In this document: positions 21,960 through 32,815 of the stretch, in pieces | How positions within the stretch are numbered: the first letter of the stretch is position 1 | Layout: each line of letters starts with the position of its first letter | Assembly: GCA_007115705.1 (NCBI GenBank) | Contig: QXEO01000143.1 | Coordinates: forward strand, 738,072 to 802,071 | Length of the DNA stretch: 64,000 nucleotides | Source: Dactylis glomerata | Taxonomy: Eukaryota > Streptophyta > Magnoliopsida > Poales > Poaceae | Reading direction: 5' to 3' | Notes under the pieces: model-generated | Databases searched by the model: none | Seen by the model: only the letters and a program-made list of their open reading frames with translations | What the model was told of the DNA's origin: nothing | Program-made: the position numbers and the translations under genes

Positions 21960-22994
21960 AAATTAAGACTACGCTACGCCCGCCTCCTAACCCTAAACTG
22001 CTCCCATGCGGGCGCCGCCGCGCCTGCACCGGGGCGCCGCCGCCCTCCCTGCTCAAGGCCGCCCCCGCCTCCCCCTCCCCTCCACCGCCGCCGGCGAAGA
22101 CGCCTAGGCAAAGCCTGGGCGGCCGGCGGCGGTGGTCTCCTTCTCAATCCACGGTGGTTCATGGAGGCGGTGGAGCTTCGTTGGATCGCCGGCGGTGGGG
22201 GCTTGAGATCTGCTAGGGATCTAGGAGATGCCGTCAGGATGGTGGAGGTGGTGTCGCATCGGAATAAGGGTGCTGGAGCTCGGTCCCCATCTCGGCAAGG
22301 CCACTTGTGGCAGCGCCGGCGAGCGGCCAGCTTGGTATCCTCTCAGATCTGCGGATTTGGAGAGGTTGGTCTCTCCGGGCACGGTCGTCTTTCGACTCTA
22401 CCGTGGAGCTTCGGGAGTCTGTTTGGGAGTCGGAGGGCTGCTGATGCTATTGTCTTCCCCTCGGCCAGCCATGGTGGCGAGGGAGTGGAAGAAGATGGCG
22501 CCACTGTCTTTCTCGTTAGGGTTTTTCAGGGTCTTTTTTTGAGGTGCGACTGTTGCGACGTGAAGCTTCTTCTGGCCGGCCATGGTGGTGAGGGGAGGAT
22601 GCGGCTCGACGTGACGTTGGTGGTTGGGACCTACTGCTCAGGGATCTGGGATTGGAGGCACTGGATTGTCTTCCACATTTCCTGCCTGCCTGATGTTCTG
22701 GAAATGGATCATAGCTCTCACCCCACGGGGTGGGCACTCTTGCGGTGTTCAAAGCCCATTGTGGCGATAGTGGCGGCGGTGATTCGATGGTGCCTGAAGA
22801 TGTGCTGCTTCTGGGTCTGGTACCTGCTTTTGGGTGGTGACGATGAGGACGATGGGCTTGATGGTGCTTTGGAAGTATGGTGTGAGGTCATTCTTGCAAA
22901 AGTTTGGGATCATATTGTATTTTCTTTTTTTGTGGAGTCGTTTGTAATCGGTTTCGCCATTGATTGAAATGCCATCAGTTGTTATCTAAAAAAA
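21960..22994 (+). mobile_element. Retroposon H: poly-A-tailed insertion with 15-bp TSD
   Basis: aggtatttcaacaaa occurs at 21945-21959 and again at 22995-23009, directly after an A tract. The ~1.03 kb between them is GC-rich at the left and ends in a mRNA-like tail. This is the signature of LINE-mediated target-primed integration. The content could be a 5'-truncated LINE, a non-autonomous LINE derivative or a retroposed transcript; I cannot tell which. A 353-codon frame spans it, but the frame starts in flanking DNA and is compositionally biased, so it is not called a gene. Confidence 0.75.
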
Positions 22995-23009
22995 AGGTAT
23001 TTCAACAAA

Positions 23010-24595
23010 TGATAAAAATTAAATTGGTCATAATGGAGTTTAATAGGAATAAGTCGGTTTACATATGAAAGCAACTTGCCCTCTCAGCATCCAAAATTCC
23101 CTTTAAAGTGGTTTTTTACCTTGTGCCAATCTGAAACTTCCCTTAAGGCACTACTAAGTGAAGGTGCACGAGACTTGGCGACATCAAAGTTGTGGATACC
23201 ATGGCGAGGATGACACGTCCAAAGAGGACATTCTTTGGTGACAAGGGAACCCACGACCGTCAATACTTCTTGTAATGCTTTAGTAGAAGATACACCATGA
23301 TTTAATTTTGCTTATATTCCGGACGCATCCCATTTCTAGGAGAACAACCGCACTACTTCCTCAGTCACCCGCTCTTTGTTTCCTAGATAAAGGTTAAAAC
23401 TGTGGTGGCCGCAATGTCCAGATTCACTAACTAGTTCGACGTGAACATTTGTTGGGGAGAAGCAAATCTATTTATAGACACGGAGAATAGACTAGATGAT
23501 TGCAAGCAGGCATGAGAAACGGCATGATGGCACATGGTGCCTTACATGCTACTATGTCTGTTTAGACATGTGGGAGAAAACCGGGCTTTAACATTATAAA
23601 CTGTGCATTTGAATGAATTTATTGTGAAGAGAGTAATATTGGCCATACATGTGCGATAGGCATATCAAAAGTCAAAACAAATCAAGAGCTAGATGAAGCT
23701 TATTTTAGAAAGAATCAAAAATAGTATTTTGCAATCCTAGAAGTTTCTTTGTATCATTTTAATTTTATCAGATGTCCCCAAAGGGACCCCAAAAGTTTCT
23801 GAAAAATATATGTGTATCCATATAAATATGGATTTGTATTATGTACCTATAAATTCCATCAAAATATCTTTTCAGTTGAGGTCAACATTAAGCCAAAACT
23901 CCAATATAGCTAGGAGTTATATGGCTGCATAGAATGGACAAACTCTCAAGACATGTTTGCAAAATCAACGATGTTATGCAGGTCATAAGAAAATATAATC
24001 TTGGTTGAGATATTCTGTTAAATTTGGAGAGAAAAACCAATACCTTGTGTTATAAAGAGCTAATATGAAGTTACCATCATGAAGTATTTGCACCAGTTTA
24101 TTAAGTCATAGTTTCGATTCCAAGTTCTTGATATATTTTTTAAAATAAATAAAAACATATTTAAGTTTGGCCAAATATTTTAAAATTTCTTAGAAATTAA
24201 GTAAAATTCATGTTTTTTCGTGAATCTTGTCTAGGTGGGGAAACTAACAATACATAGCTGAAATGTTAAACACTGCGTGCAAATGTGAGAGGGTTGAGCA
24301 ACCTTCTTATTTTGGAGTGCCATCATGGTATTTCGTTCGAAAATGATCTCTTTTGACACATGACTTGCCGCTACACCTTTGCAATTTAGATCACATTTTT
24401 TACATTCTTCGTTGCGTACTCTTCCACAACCTAGAGGAATTAATGACAACAAAGGAAAGAATTCCGCACTGCTCCTGCTCGTCATACAACGCCAATGGAC
24501 TCGCCAGCGGATGCGTTGTCACGGGGACAAGTATAGAAAAGAAACAAACTTCACATGTCTACACGACGATGGATGACCATCCGTTTAAGTGGCGG
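23010..24595. other. Gene-free AT-rich stretch
   Basis: About 1.6 kb in which I see no coding region above background, no LTR or TIR boundary and no clear repeat relationship to the rest of the window. A short motif near 24525 (ggggacaagtatagaaaag...ttcac) resembles one near 42676 (ggggacaagtagaaaaaag...ttcac). Confidence 0.5.
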
Positions 24596-24869
24596 CCTTC
24601 GCAGTTTTTTTTTTGACGGTAAACGGCAGGAGCTCTGCCTTTGCATTATAGAAGAGGGGAAATTGGTCCAGTTAATAAGGGGAACCGGACCCAAAAACCA
24701 TACAAAACCTCACACTACAGCTTATGGCACATCATCAGTGCCAGAAATAAGGGCACCTAGACCTAAGCTCACAATTCTCGCCTTTTTTTTGACATAGACA
24801 AACTCCCCAAGCATCAACCAACTCGCCACACAAAAGGTGCATCCATGTGCACCCTCCCAACATAGGTGC

Positions 24870-26033
24870 TCAAGCATTGGCCTGCACTAAGGCGCGCACC
24901 GCCTCAACGACCTTCGGAGTATGTTGCTTCTTGTACATCTTTAGGAAATGTTGCATCTTCTCATCTATCACCTCCTCGGAAGCTTTCCCTTTGCTCTTGA
25001 CATTTGGCACCTCCCCAAAAGCCTTTGCTCGCCTAAACTCAGCGCGCTTGGAAGCAGGGATATCAGAGCCTTTGTGCTTCAAATCCAAGCGACAGCTGCG
25101 ACGCTCAAAGTGAGAAGGAGGGGCCTCCAATTCCTTTAGGAGCTCCTCCATTCGGGAAGGCACTGCCCTATCAAGAATGTCCTGAACAGGAGCATCGCCA
25201 TGAACCAAATCCCCCACAGAAATGCCCTGCAAGCTCGGCACCGCCACCACCTCATCCAAAGCAACGGTCACAACAGGCTCGACCACCAACTGCAGTTGCT
25301 TGGGGCTGACCTGCACCAACGGGACGTCGTGGAGGTCGAAAGGCCAGTCCTCAAAGCTAGCAATGGTATCCGCCGGCGGGGGCGGCCCAGACCCAGCCAA
25401 CGCAAGCTGCGCCGAAGATGCCTATGCGAGAGAGAGCTCCTCCATTGCTGCCATAGCCCTCTCCGTCATGCTCACAAGCCGCTCTAGCAATCCCTGAATG
25501 GACTCCGCCGCGACATACACCGGCTTCATCAAGCCATCAAGCTGACAAGAAACCATCTCCGGCAACGCAGATCGCAGCATCATTGCCTCCTCTGCGAAGG
25601 CAGACTTCAGCACCTCGTCAGGAGGAGCCACCGGGCTGGGAGCCGCAACATCAACCAGGTCTTGAAGAGGCTTGAACAACACTTCAAGACGAGCGGCGAA
25701 CATGGCCTGCAACTCAGAAGTAAGCGCCTCCGCATGAGCTGCAAGGAGGGGCTGCAATATCTCCAAATCAGTTGGAGGCCCGTCGGGGACTGTCTCCGGC
25801 ACACCCCCATTAGCTGCAAGGCCACATGATTGAGCAACCACCGAGGCCCAAGAGCGGCCATGTCGAAGAGGCGGGGAGCGATCGACAGGGCAGCGCGGAC
25901 TGGCGCTAGACGGAGCAGCGGCAGGCGGCCTGGAGCAGGCATGAGCCGGAGCTTGGCCTGCCTTCTTGCGCTGCCAACAATTCTGCTCCCGATGGCCAGA
26001 GCGGCGACAGGCAAGGCACCTGACACGGCCATG
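24870..26033 (-). pseudogene. LINE ORF1 (RNA-binding, CCHC) C-terminal part
   Basis: ORF1 proteins of plant LINEs bind element RNA. This minus-strand portion continues from 40500 across element B. It starts with the second zinc knuckle (CLACRRSGHREQNC, C-X2-C-X4-H-X4-C), then has a basic/proline-rich linker. A long helical region follows, including SELQAMFAARLEVLFKPLQ. The C-terminal part is basic and has SCRLDLKHKGSDIPASKRAE, typical of the end of Triticeae LINE ORF1. One in-frame TAG at 25422-25424 interrupts it. Together with the insertion of B within the zinc-knuckle region, this makes it a pseudogene. Confidence 0.75.
26029..26033. other. Target-site duplication of element B, left copy (ccatg)
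   Basis: Matches ccatg at 40500-40504 immediately after the B 3' LTR. Confidence 0.9.
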
Positions 26034-27699
26034 TGATACGTCTCCAACGTATCTATAATTTTTGATGCTCCATGCTTGTTTTTACACCATTTGCCTATTG
26101 TTTCGTTACACTTCGTGGCACTTTTATGCATTTTCTGGAACTAACCTATTAACGAGTTGCCACAGTGCCAGTTCCCTGTTTTCTGCTGTTTTTATGTTTC
26201 AGAAGTGATACACAGGAAATATTCTCGGAATTGGACGAAACAAGTTCCTGAAGTCTTATTTTACCCGGAAGCTTCCAGAGATCCGAAGAGGAGTAGGAGG
26301 TGGGCCACCAGGGGCCCACACGCCTAGCTGGCGCGGCCAGGCCCCTCGCCGCATGAGCCTGGTGTGAGGCCGCCTGGTCCCTCCTCTGACATCGCCCCTT
26401 CGCCTATAAAGACCCCCCGACGGAAAAAACCTAAGTACCCGATCAATTTTCCAGAACACATCGCGATCCGCCGCCGCCGTCGGCCCGAAGATCGGGAGGG
26501 TCCAGAAGCTCTTCCCGGCACCCTGCCGGAGAGGGGAATCGCCACCGGAGGTCTTCTTCATCGCCATGCTTGCCTCCGGAGCGATGAGTGCGTAGTCTAC
26601 CTTGGACTATGGGTCCATAGCAGTAGCTAGATGGTTGTCTCCTCCACCATGTGCTTCATGTTTAGATCTCATGAGCTGCCCTACATGATTGAGATCACCG
26701 TTATGCAATTCTACATGTTTGGTTTGTTGGGATCCGATGAATATTGGTGTTTATGATTAAGTTGCTGTACTGAATTATATCTTTTGTTATCTCTATGTTG
26801 TTTATGATCTTGCATGCTCTCCGTTGTTAGAAGCTATCTTGGCCGAGTAGTTGCTAGTGACTCCAAGAGGGGGTATTTATGCTCGATAGTGGGTTCATGC
26901 CTCTATTTAATCTGGGGGAGTGACAGAAACCTCTAAGGTTGTAGATGTGCTGTTGCTACTAGGGAGAAAACAACATTCATATGCTCAAGGGCATATGCTT
27001 TGTTTACATTACACACTTTGCTTAATGCAATTATCTGTTATTCGCAACTTAATACTTGTGGAGTTCTCGGATTGATTCACCACAAGTGGATTATTAGTCA
27101 TAGATGCAGTTGGATGGCGGTCTATGTATTTTGTTGTAATGCCCAGAGTAAATCTCATAGTGATCTTCTTGACATATCACGTTTATCTTTATTCTATCAA
27201 TTGCCCAACTGTAATTTGTTTACCCAGCATGTGTTATTTATCTTATGGAGAGACACCACTAGTGAACTGTGGACCCCGGTTCTATTTCCATCATATTGCT
27301 ATCACCTGTTTACTTTACTCGCACTATTTACTTTACTCGCATACTATATTGTTTTCCACTCGATACGCTCATAACCTTTGTTTCAAGCAAACCGGTGAGA
27401 TTGACAACCTCATCGCAAGTTGGGAACGAAGTACTTGGTTGTGTTGTGTGCAGGTTTCACGTTGCAGCTAGCAAGCAAAGCTTGGACGAGGCGCCATATA
27501 TAAATTGTCCTGAGCTGTCGCAAACTAGCAAGCATCACCTTCAGTCGTTTGCCTCTCCTCTCCAAGATCGACATACCATGGTTTCTTAACTAAGGGAAAA
27601 CTAGCTGCTATACTCATCATACCTTCCTCTTGGGGTTCCCAATGGGCTGGTTATTCACCACGCACAAGGACCGTCTGCTACGCACCATCAAACGCAGCA
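26034..27699 (+). repeat. 5' LTR of element B (1666 bp)
   Basis: It runs from TGATACG to CGCAGCA, with TATA at 26405-26410. Same length as its partner. Confidence 0.92.
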
Positions 27700-27709
27700 G
27701 CTTATTTTC

Positions 27710-27727
27710 TGGCGCCGTTGCCGGGGA
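27710..27727 (+). promoter_or_regulatory. Primer binding site, tRNA-Asp type (element B)
   Basis: tggcgccgttgccgggga, 10 bases after the LTR end. Confidence 0.85.
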
Positions 27728-27886
27728 GGAAGTAGAAGACTTCTCCGAGGGGAGTTTTCGCACGCACATCCTTTACTTTGTTATTGTTTTGCTTTACTTT
27801 ATTTATTTTACCTGCATCGTTTTATATCAAAAACCCAAAAAAATTAGAATCCTTGGTAGTTGTTATTTCTTTGCTTTTAGTTCATC

Positions 27887-28471
27887 ATGTTGTTTCCTAA
27901 GTACATTATGGAGGACCTCTCAGTAGGTAGTGGTTCAATTATTGGAAAAAGTAACATTGAGGAGTTCTTTAATCACATTAGTATGCATAAGGAAGTTGAG
28001 GAAAAGTCTTTGGTTGAGCTAGCTCCTAGTTATGAAGTTGCTTCTGCTCATTTAGTTCACATGTTAGAAGCTAGGTTTGATAGTCTTAATCCTTTTATGC
28101 AATACATGTTCCTTAAGCTTCATGAAATTGAGGATCCCGAAAAGAAAGCTTTTATCTTGGAAACTTTGCGCATAGAATTTAGAGATGTTGTAATTGAGGC
28201 TAGGAAGGTTTTTAAGAAGTTTGATAAGCTTGGCTCGCCTGTAGAGATTGTTGGTACACCCAACGAAGAATCTAGATTGCCAATACCTTGTGTGCTTGTA
28301 GGAATTCATAATGCCTTGGTAGCTAATACTAGTTGGATTTGTCCTGAAAATCTTTTTGATGAAAATAGTGTACCAAAGCGTGACTACAAGGGAAACTCAA
28401 AACCTCAAGTGGATAGTATTCATTTCTTTATTCCTATAGTGGATCCTGATCCCCCTTTCATTATTACTTGA
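27887..28471 (+). CDS. Unknown ~194-aa Gypsy-borne protein, variant copy B
   Basis: This is a homologue of 15956-16549 and 63186-63782. Residues 1 to ~115 are very similar to copies A and C (FPKYIMEDLSVGSGS start; FLKLHEIEDPEKKAFI). From about residue 120 the sequence diverges sharply (EIVGTPNEESRLPIPCVLVG and on). It then rejoins at a shared SWICPENLFDENSVPKRD-like stretch and diverges again at the end (VDPDPPFIIT). The frame is fully open. The block-like divergence suggests recombination with another subfamily or rapid evolution of the C-terminal half. Function unknown. Confidence 0.75.
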   Translation: MLFPKYIMEDLSVGSGSIIGKSNIEEFFNHISMHKEVEEKSLVELAPSYEVASAHLVHMLEARFDSLNPFMQYMFLKLHEIEDPEKKAFILETLRIEFRDVVIEARKVFKKFDKLGSPVEIVGTPNEESRLPIPCVLVGIHNALVANTSWICPENLFDENSVPKRDYKGNSKPQVDSIHFFIPIVDPDPPFIIT

Positions 28472-30287
28472 TTCGCAATTTTCTGCGCCTAGCTCAAAGG
28501 CGTTAAAGAAAAGCACTCTTGGGAGATAACCCAATGTTTTTACTTTCAGTACTTTTTCTTTTATTTGAGTCTTGGAAGTCATTACTACTGTAATGACTGC
28601 TCCTTATCTTGTTTATTTCGTTTTTTTGCCAAGAGAAGCCTCTAATTTGAGTGAGGTAAAGATTTGGGGATGTTGCTGTCCTGAAACTATTTTTGGTGCT
28701 GCACCGTAAAAATTCGTATAAATTCTCTGTATATCTTTTGGACCTGCGATTTCTTGTGCATATGTCCCAGGTTATATCCAAACTTTTGGTAGTTGAACAC
28801 TTTTTGATTTGAGCAACAGAAAACACCTCATAAATTTGTCCTTTCTCAGCTGTTCAGTTTTGACAGATTTCTGCCAATATTTGTGTTTGCCACTGTATCG
28901 CTTCCTTTTGAGTTCTTTTGATCATGGAACTTTTAGAGAAGTTGCTACAGTAGTATTTTCTATATATGTGGTGGTTTTGAAATGAAACCTGACGCAAAAA
29001 GAGGGTTGATTATATGTTATGCTTGCACTAATGTTGCTAATTGAATTGTGTTTAGATTTGTATGAAGGAAGTTTTCAAGTGCAGGGATTGGAGAATGATG
29101 AGATGAGTTGAAGAATGGACAAAAGCTCAAGCTTGGGGATGCCCATGCATCACCCCAAGAAATATCCAAGAAGTACAAGCGTCAAAGCTTGGGGATGCCC
29201 CCGAGGCACCCCTTCTTCATCGGCAAAAATCAGGTCACCTTTCAAGATACTATATTTTTATTGCTTCATGCACTATGTGTTTTTCTTGGAGCATCAGTTG
29301 TTTTAGTTTTCTTAGTTAGTTTAGTTGTTTGTTTGCTGCAATAAATGGTTGGACCCCAACAAATTTTCTTTTGGAGAAGTTGCCTTGCTTTTCATTTGCC
29401 AAGAACGCTCTAGTTTTCACTCTTATTAAAAATCGAGTGTTCTTCTTTTTCTGCTACTGCTTTTGGTTTTCGTTTTCGCCTTGATTTGCGTTCAGACCTT
29501 GTCATATCTTTTCATCAAGGTGTATTTTTGCCTCTGATCTTTATTGGTTTTCATCAAAAGAGGTGTCTTTAAAAATTTCAAATGGTGTTGGAAAAGAGAA
29601 AAAGCTTTGTGTAAAATAGTGGTACAAGAAGGAGCTTGTGTAGACTGCGGCTTAGGCTTTTTCATGTCATGCTTGATGTCTTTTTGATAGTATGCTTAGT
29701 GGTTTTGCTGTAGAATGACTTGTCTCAAATAACTGAGATTGCTTAATGAGCCTTTGAAAAATTCATGCGTTGTTTTTATTGTATGGAAGCATTATTTTAG
29801 TTTTCTCCTTGATGCTTTATTTGGGTTGACTTGGCGCATGCTCACACATGTTAGACTCTTACAAAGTCGCCAATACCCTTCATGATCATTTAGTTTTTGA
29901 CTTTAGATGCCATCTTATGCTTTTTTTAATGTCGCTTTGTCGCTTTGCATGATTATGGCCATTATTGCTCTCTTAGTTGGTCGCTCCCAGTCTTTTGCTA
30001 GCCCTCGCCTTGTACTGAGTATGAGCTCTACTCGTGCATCCAACTCCTAAAAGCCAAAGTTTTCCAAAGTGTCCACCATACATACCTACTAGCAATTTGC
30101 TATTCCAAGTAAATTTGACTTGCTTTTATTTTCTCTTCAAATTAAACTCTTATCAGTGCTATGCTAAATTCGGTCAGTAAAGCTCTCACGAACCGGAAGG
30201 CACACTTTACTTTTTCCTGTTCTTAAAATTTTGACATTGTGGTCTCTTATGTTGAGTTGTTATGCTTGCAAGTTGTAAGTTGGATTC
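28472..30287 (+). other. 3' internal region of element B, left part
   Basis: Non-coding. It contains two AAGCTTGGGGATGC motifs (29130-29143 and 29188-29201). It ends at gattc (30283-30287), the TSD of element F, and continues at 37708. Confidence 0.8.
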
Positions 30288-31143
30288 TGAAGGGTTTCGC
30301 AGCATAGTAAATCAAAAAATTTCCTACGGATGCGAACAAGAAAGCCAAGATCTAGTCTAGGAGATGTAATCAACGAGAGAGGTAGATGATATCTTCATAC
30401 CCTTGAAGATATCGCACAGCGGAAACGTTCAACAGAACGTGGATGATGTAGTCGTACTAGCCGTCTCCTCCCCGCGATCCGATCCGATCCTACGTCGCAA
30501 GTGGCGGCGCCTCCGAGAGATGCACACGTACGGTGCAGCGACGTCTCCTCCTTCCTTGGTCCAGCAAGTATGGTGGAGAGATAGATTGGATCTGCAGCAC
30601 GACGGCGTGGTGCTTATGGTGGAGAGTTTCTGCGGCAGGGCTTCGCCTACGCACAGTCGCGAGAGAGAGAGGTGGAGGGGCAGCAGTTGGACGGCGGCTA
30701 GGGTTTGAGTGGGAGGGGAGGCTGCGCCCCTGCCCTCCTTATATAGGGGGCTGGCCGGCCCCTTGACCCCTCCTCCAAGCCCTAGGGCGGCGGCCCAAGG
30801 GGGAAGAGTGGGGGGGGGCAAGTTTCCCCCCCTCTTTCTGGAAGGTTCCCTTAGGGTTTCCCCTAAGGGCTGGCCGGCTGGGCTTTAGGGGCCTTGTGCG
30901 CCTGGCCCAAAGTGGCCAGGACACTTCCCCTTAGGCCCACATAGGCCTCCGACAAGTGGGCCCACGTTGGTCCCTCTCCGGAACCTTCTAGAACCTTTCG
31001 GTACAATACCGATAAACTCCGAAACGATTCCAGAATCCAAAAACTGCTTTCCTTTATATGAATCTTATTCTCCGGACCATTCCGGAACCTCTCGTGATGT
31101 CCTGGATCTTATCCGAGACTCCGTCCCAAAACTCATAAACCAA
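30288..31143 (-). repeat. Truncated 3' LTR of element F (distal ~856 bp)
   Basis: Near-identical to 35979 to about 36835 of the full LTR. It includes the TATA box (ctatataagg on the minus strand, 30737-30746). Homology stops at ctcataaacc near 31143, where Gypsy-internal sequence begins. Confidence 0.88.
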
Positions 31144-31300
31144 TATTTGTTTTTGCCACTATTTGTCGCTTTCTCTACATGAATCTTATTCTTCGGACCA
31201 TTCCGGAACCTCTCGTGATGTTCTGGACTTTATCGCTTTCTTTTGAGTTCTGCCAATATTTGTTTTTGCCACTTTATCGCTTTCTCTACATGATTGAGAT
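31140..31300. other. Patchwork junction of Copia-LTR and Gypsy pieces
   Basis: Short segments alternate here. A Gypsy-internal piece (atatttgtttttgccact, cf. 926-945) is followed by a second piece of F's LTR (gaatcttattcttcggacca, cf. 31061). Then come Gypsy-internal pieces again (tttatcgctttcttttgagt) and finally Gypsy LTR from ctacatgattgagatcacc. This looks like repeated template switching. Confidence 0.8.
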
Positions 31301-32225
31301 CACCGTTATGTAATTCTATGATGTTGGTTTGTTGGGATCCGATGAATATTGGTGTTTATGATTAAGTTGCTGTACTGAATTATATCTTTTGTTATCTCTA
31401 TGTTGTTTATGATCTTGCATGCTCTCCGTTGTTAGTAGCTATCTTGGCCGAGTAGTTGCTAGTGACTCCAAGAGGGGGTATTTATGCTCGATAGTGGGTT
31501 CATGCCTCTATTTCACCTGGGGGAGTGACAGAAACCTCTAAGGTGGTAGATGTGCTGTTGCTACTAGGGAGAAAGCAACATTCATATGCTCAAGGGCATA
31601 TGCTTTGTTTACATTACACACTTTGCTTAATGCAATTATCTGTTGTTCGCAACTTAATACTTTTGGGGTGTTCAGATTGATATCCCCGAGGGTGGATTAT
31701 TAGTCATAGATGCAGTTGGATGGCGGTCTATGTATTTTGTTGTAATGCCCAGAGTAAATCTCATAGTGATCTTCTTGACATATCACGTTTATCTTTATTC
31801 TATCAATTGCCCAACTGTAATTTGTTTACCCAGCATGTTATTTTATCTATGGAGAGACACCACTAGTGAACTGTGGACCCCGGTCCTATTTTAATCATAT
31901 TGCTATCACCTGTTTACTTTTCCCGCATTGTTTACTTTACTCGCATATTATTACTGTTTTCCACTCGATACACTCATAACCTTTGTTTCAAGCAAACCGG
32001 TGAGATTGACAACCTCATCGCAAGTTGGGAGCAAAGTATTTGTTTGTGTGTGTGCAGGTTCCGCATCACCTTCAGTCGTTTGTCTCTCCTCTCCTGCCTG
32101 ATATTAAACCTTGGTTTCTTAACTAAGGGAAAACTAGCTGCTATACACATCATACCTCCTCTTGGGGTTCCCAACGGGCTGGTCATTCACCACGCACAAG
32201 GACTGTTTGCTTCCACGTCAACCAC
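31285..32225 (+). repeat. Gypsy LTR fragment inside element F
   Basis: About 0.94 kb homologous to 4091-5020, in plus orientation, so antisense to F. It has C-type features: the ~73-bp segment is absent, and it has the ttcacctggggg and gatatcccc variants. Neither LTR terminus nor a TSD is present, so it did not arrive by transposition. Its right end, near cacgtcaaccacacgttagc, is also scrambled. Confidence 0.8.
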
Positions 32226-32400
32226 ACGTTAGCACGCTCCCACTTACTTTCTTGTAAATACAAGCATCTTCAAATATCTTGATGAAATTAACACTTTAAC
32301 ATTTTCATCATTGAAGATTCCAACTTCGCTATGCTTTCTTCTACCATAGAAGTTTGCATACATATCTAGCAACCTTTGAATCAACAAAACCCATTGGGTC
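32226..32400 (-). pseudogene. Copia reverse transcriptase core remnant
   Basis: On the minus strand, with stops, the translation shows the ordered Copia RT landmarks YVCKL, RSWN and then YKKVSGS. These normally precede the catalytic YVDD box. The sequence ends before YVDD, at the junction with the Gypsy fragment. Strongly decayed. Confidence 0.55.
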
Positions 32401-32605
32401 GTGTCAGTTACACGTCCTTGGTGTGCATTCCGGTAGAGGAACGTTGTTTCGTTTATTCAACTATCATATCTCAATATGTAATTGTTGCTAGAATAATTCA
32501 TATGACGAAGTCAGGGCCCATCATCGCTTCTTTATATATTGTTGGTTACTATTATCTAATAATATCTCGTCCTCAAATCTTACTATTTGATTACGACCAA
32601 CTTGG

Positions 32606-32815
32606 TTAAATAGGAACTTCGATGTCGTGACTACAACATATTGTAGACGCGTGAGCTATGAATGTAGTTGCCGCTTCCAGAACATTTTCTGGTGCTGCGC
32701 TACTCTGATCATCTTGCTCAAATTCAATAACCTCATCAAGTTCTATCTTCCTCCCACTTAAACCTTTCGCGAAAAACTCCTTCATAAGAAGTTCACTTCT
32801 TTCAGTGACAATCAC
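32606..32815 (-). pseudogene. Copia integrase C-terminal / linker remnant
   Basis: An open stretch of 69 codons with LLMKEFFAKGLSGRKIELDE resembles the segment after the integrase of Angela-like Copia polyproteins (the 'SGRKVELDE' region). It lies in the right order between gag (34300-34500) and RT (32226-32400) on the minus strand. Confidence 0.5.

Noticed and set aside
21906..22967. 353-codon plus-strand frame
   Set aside because: It starts in DNA flanking retroposon H, crosses the insertion boundary and is driven by GC-rich low-complexity sequence. No domain is visible.
31285..32225. Solo LTR insertion in element F
   Set aside because: Neither TGATACG start nor the LTR end with TSD is present, and both borders are scrambled.
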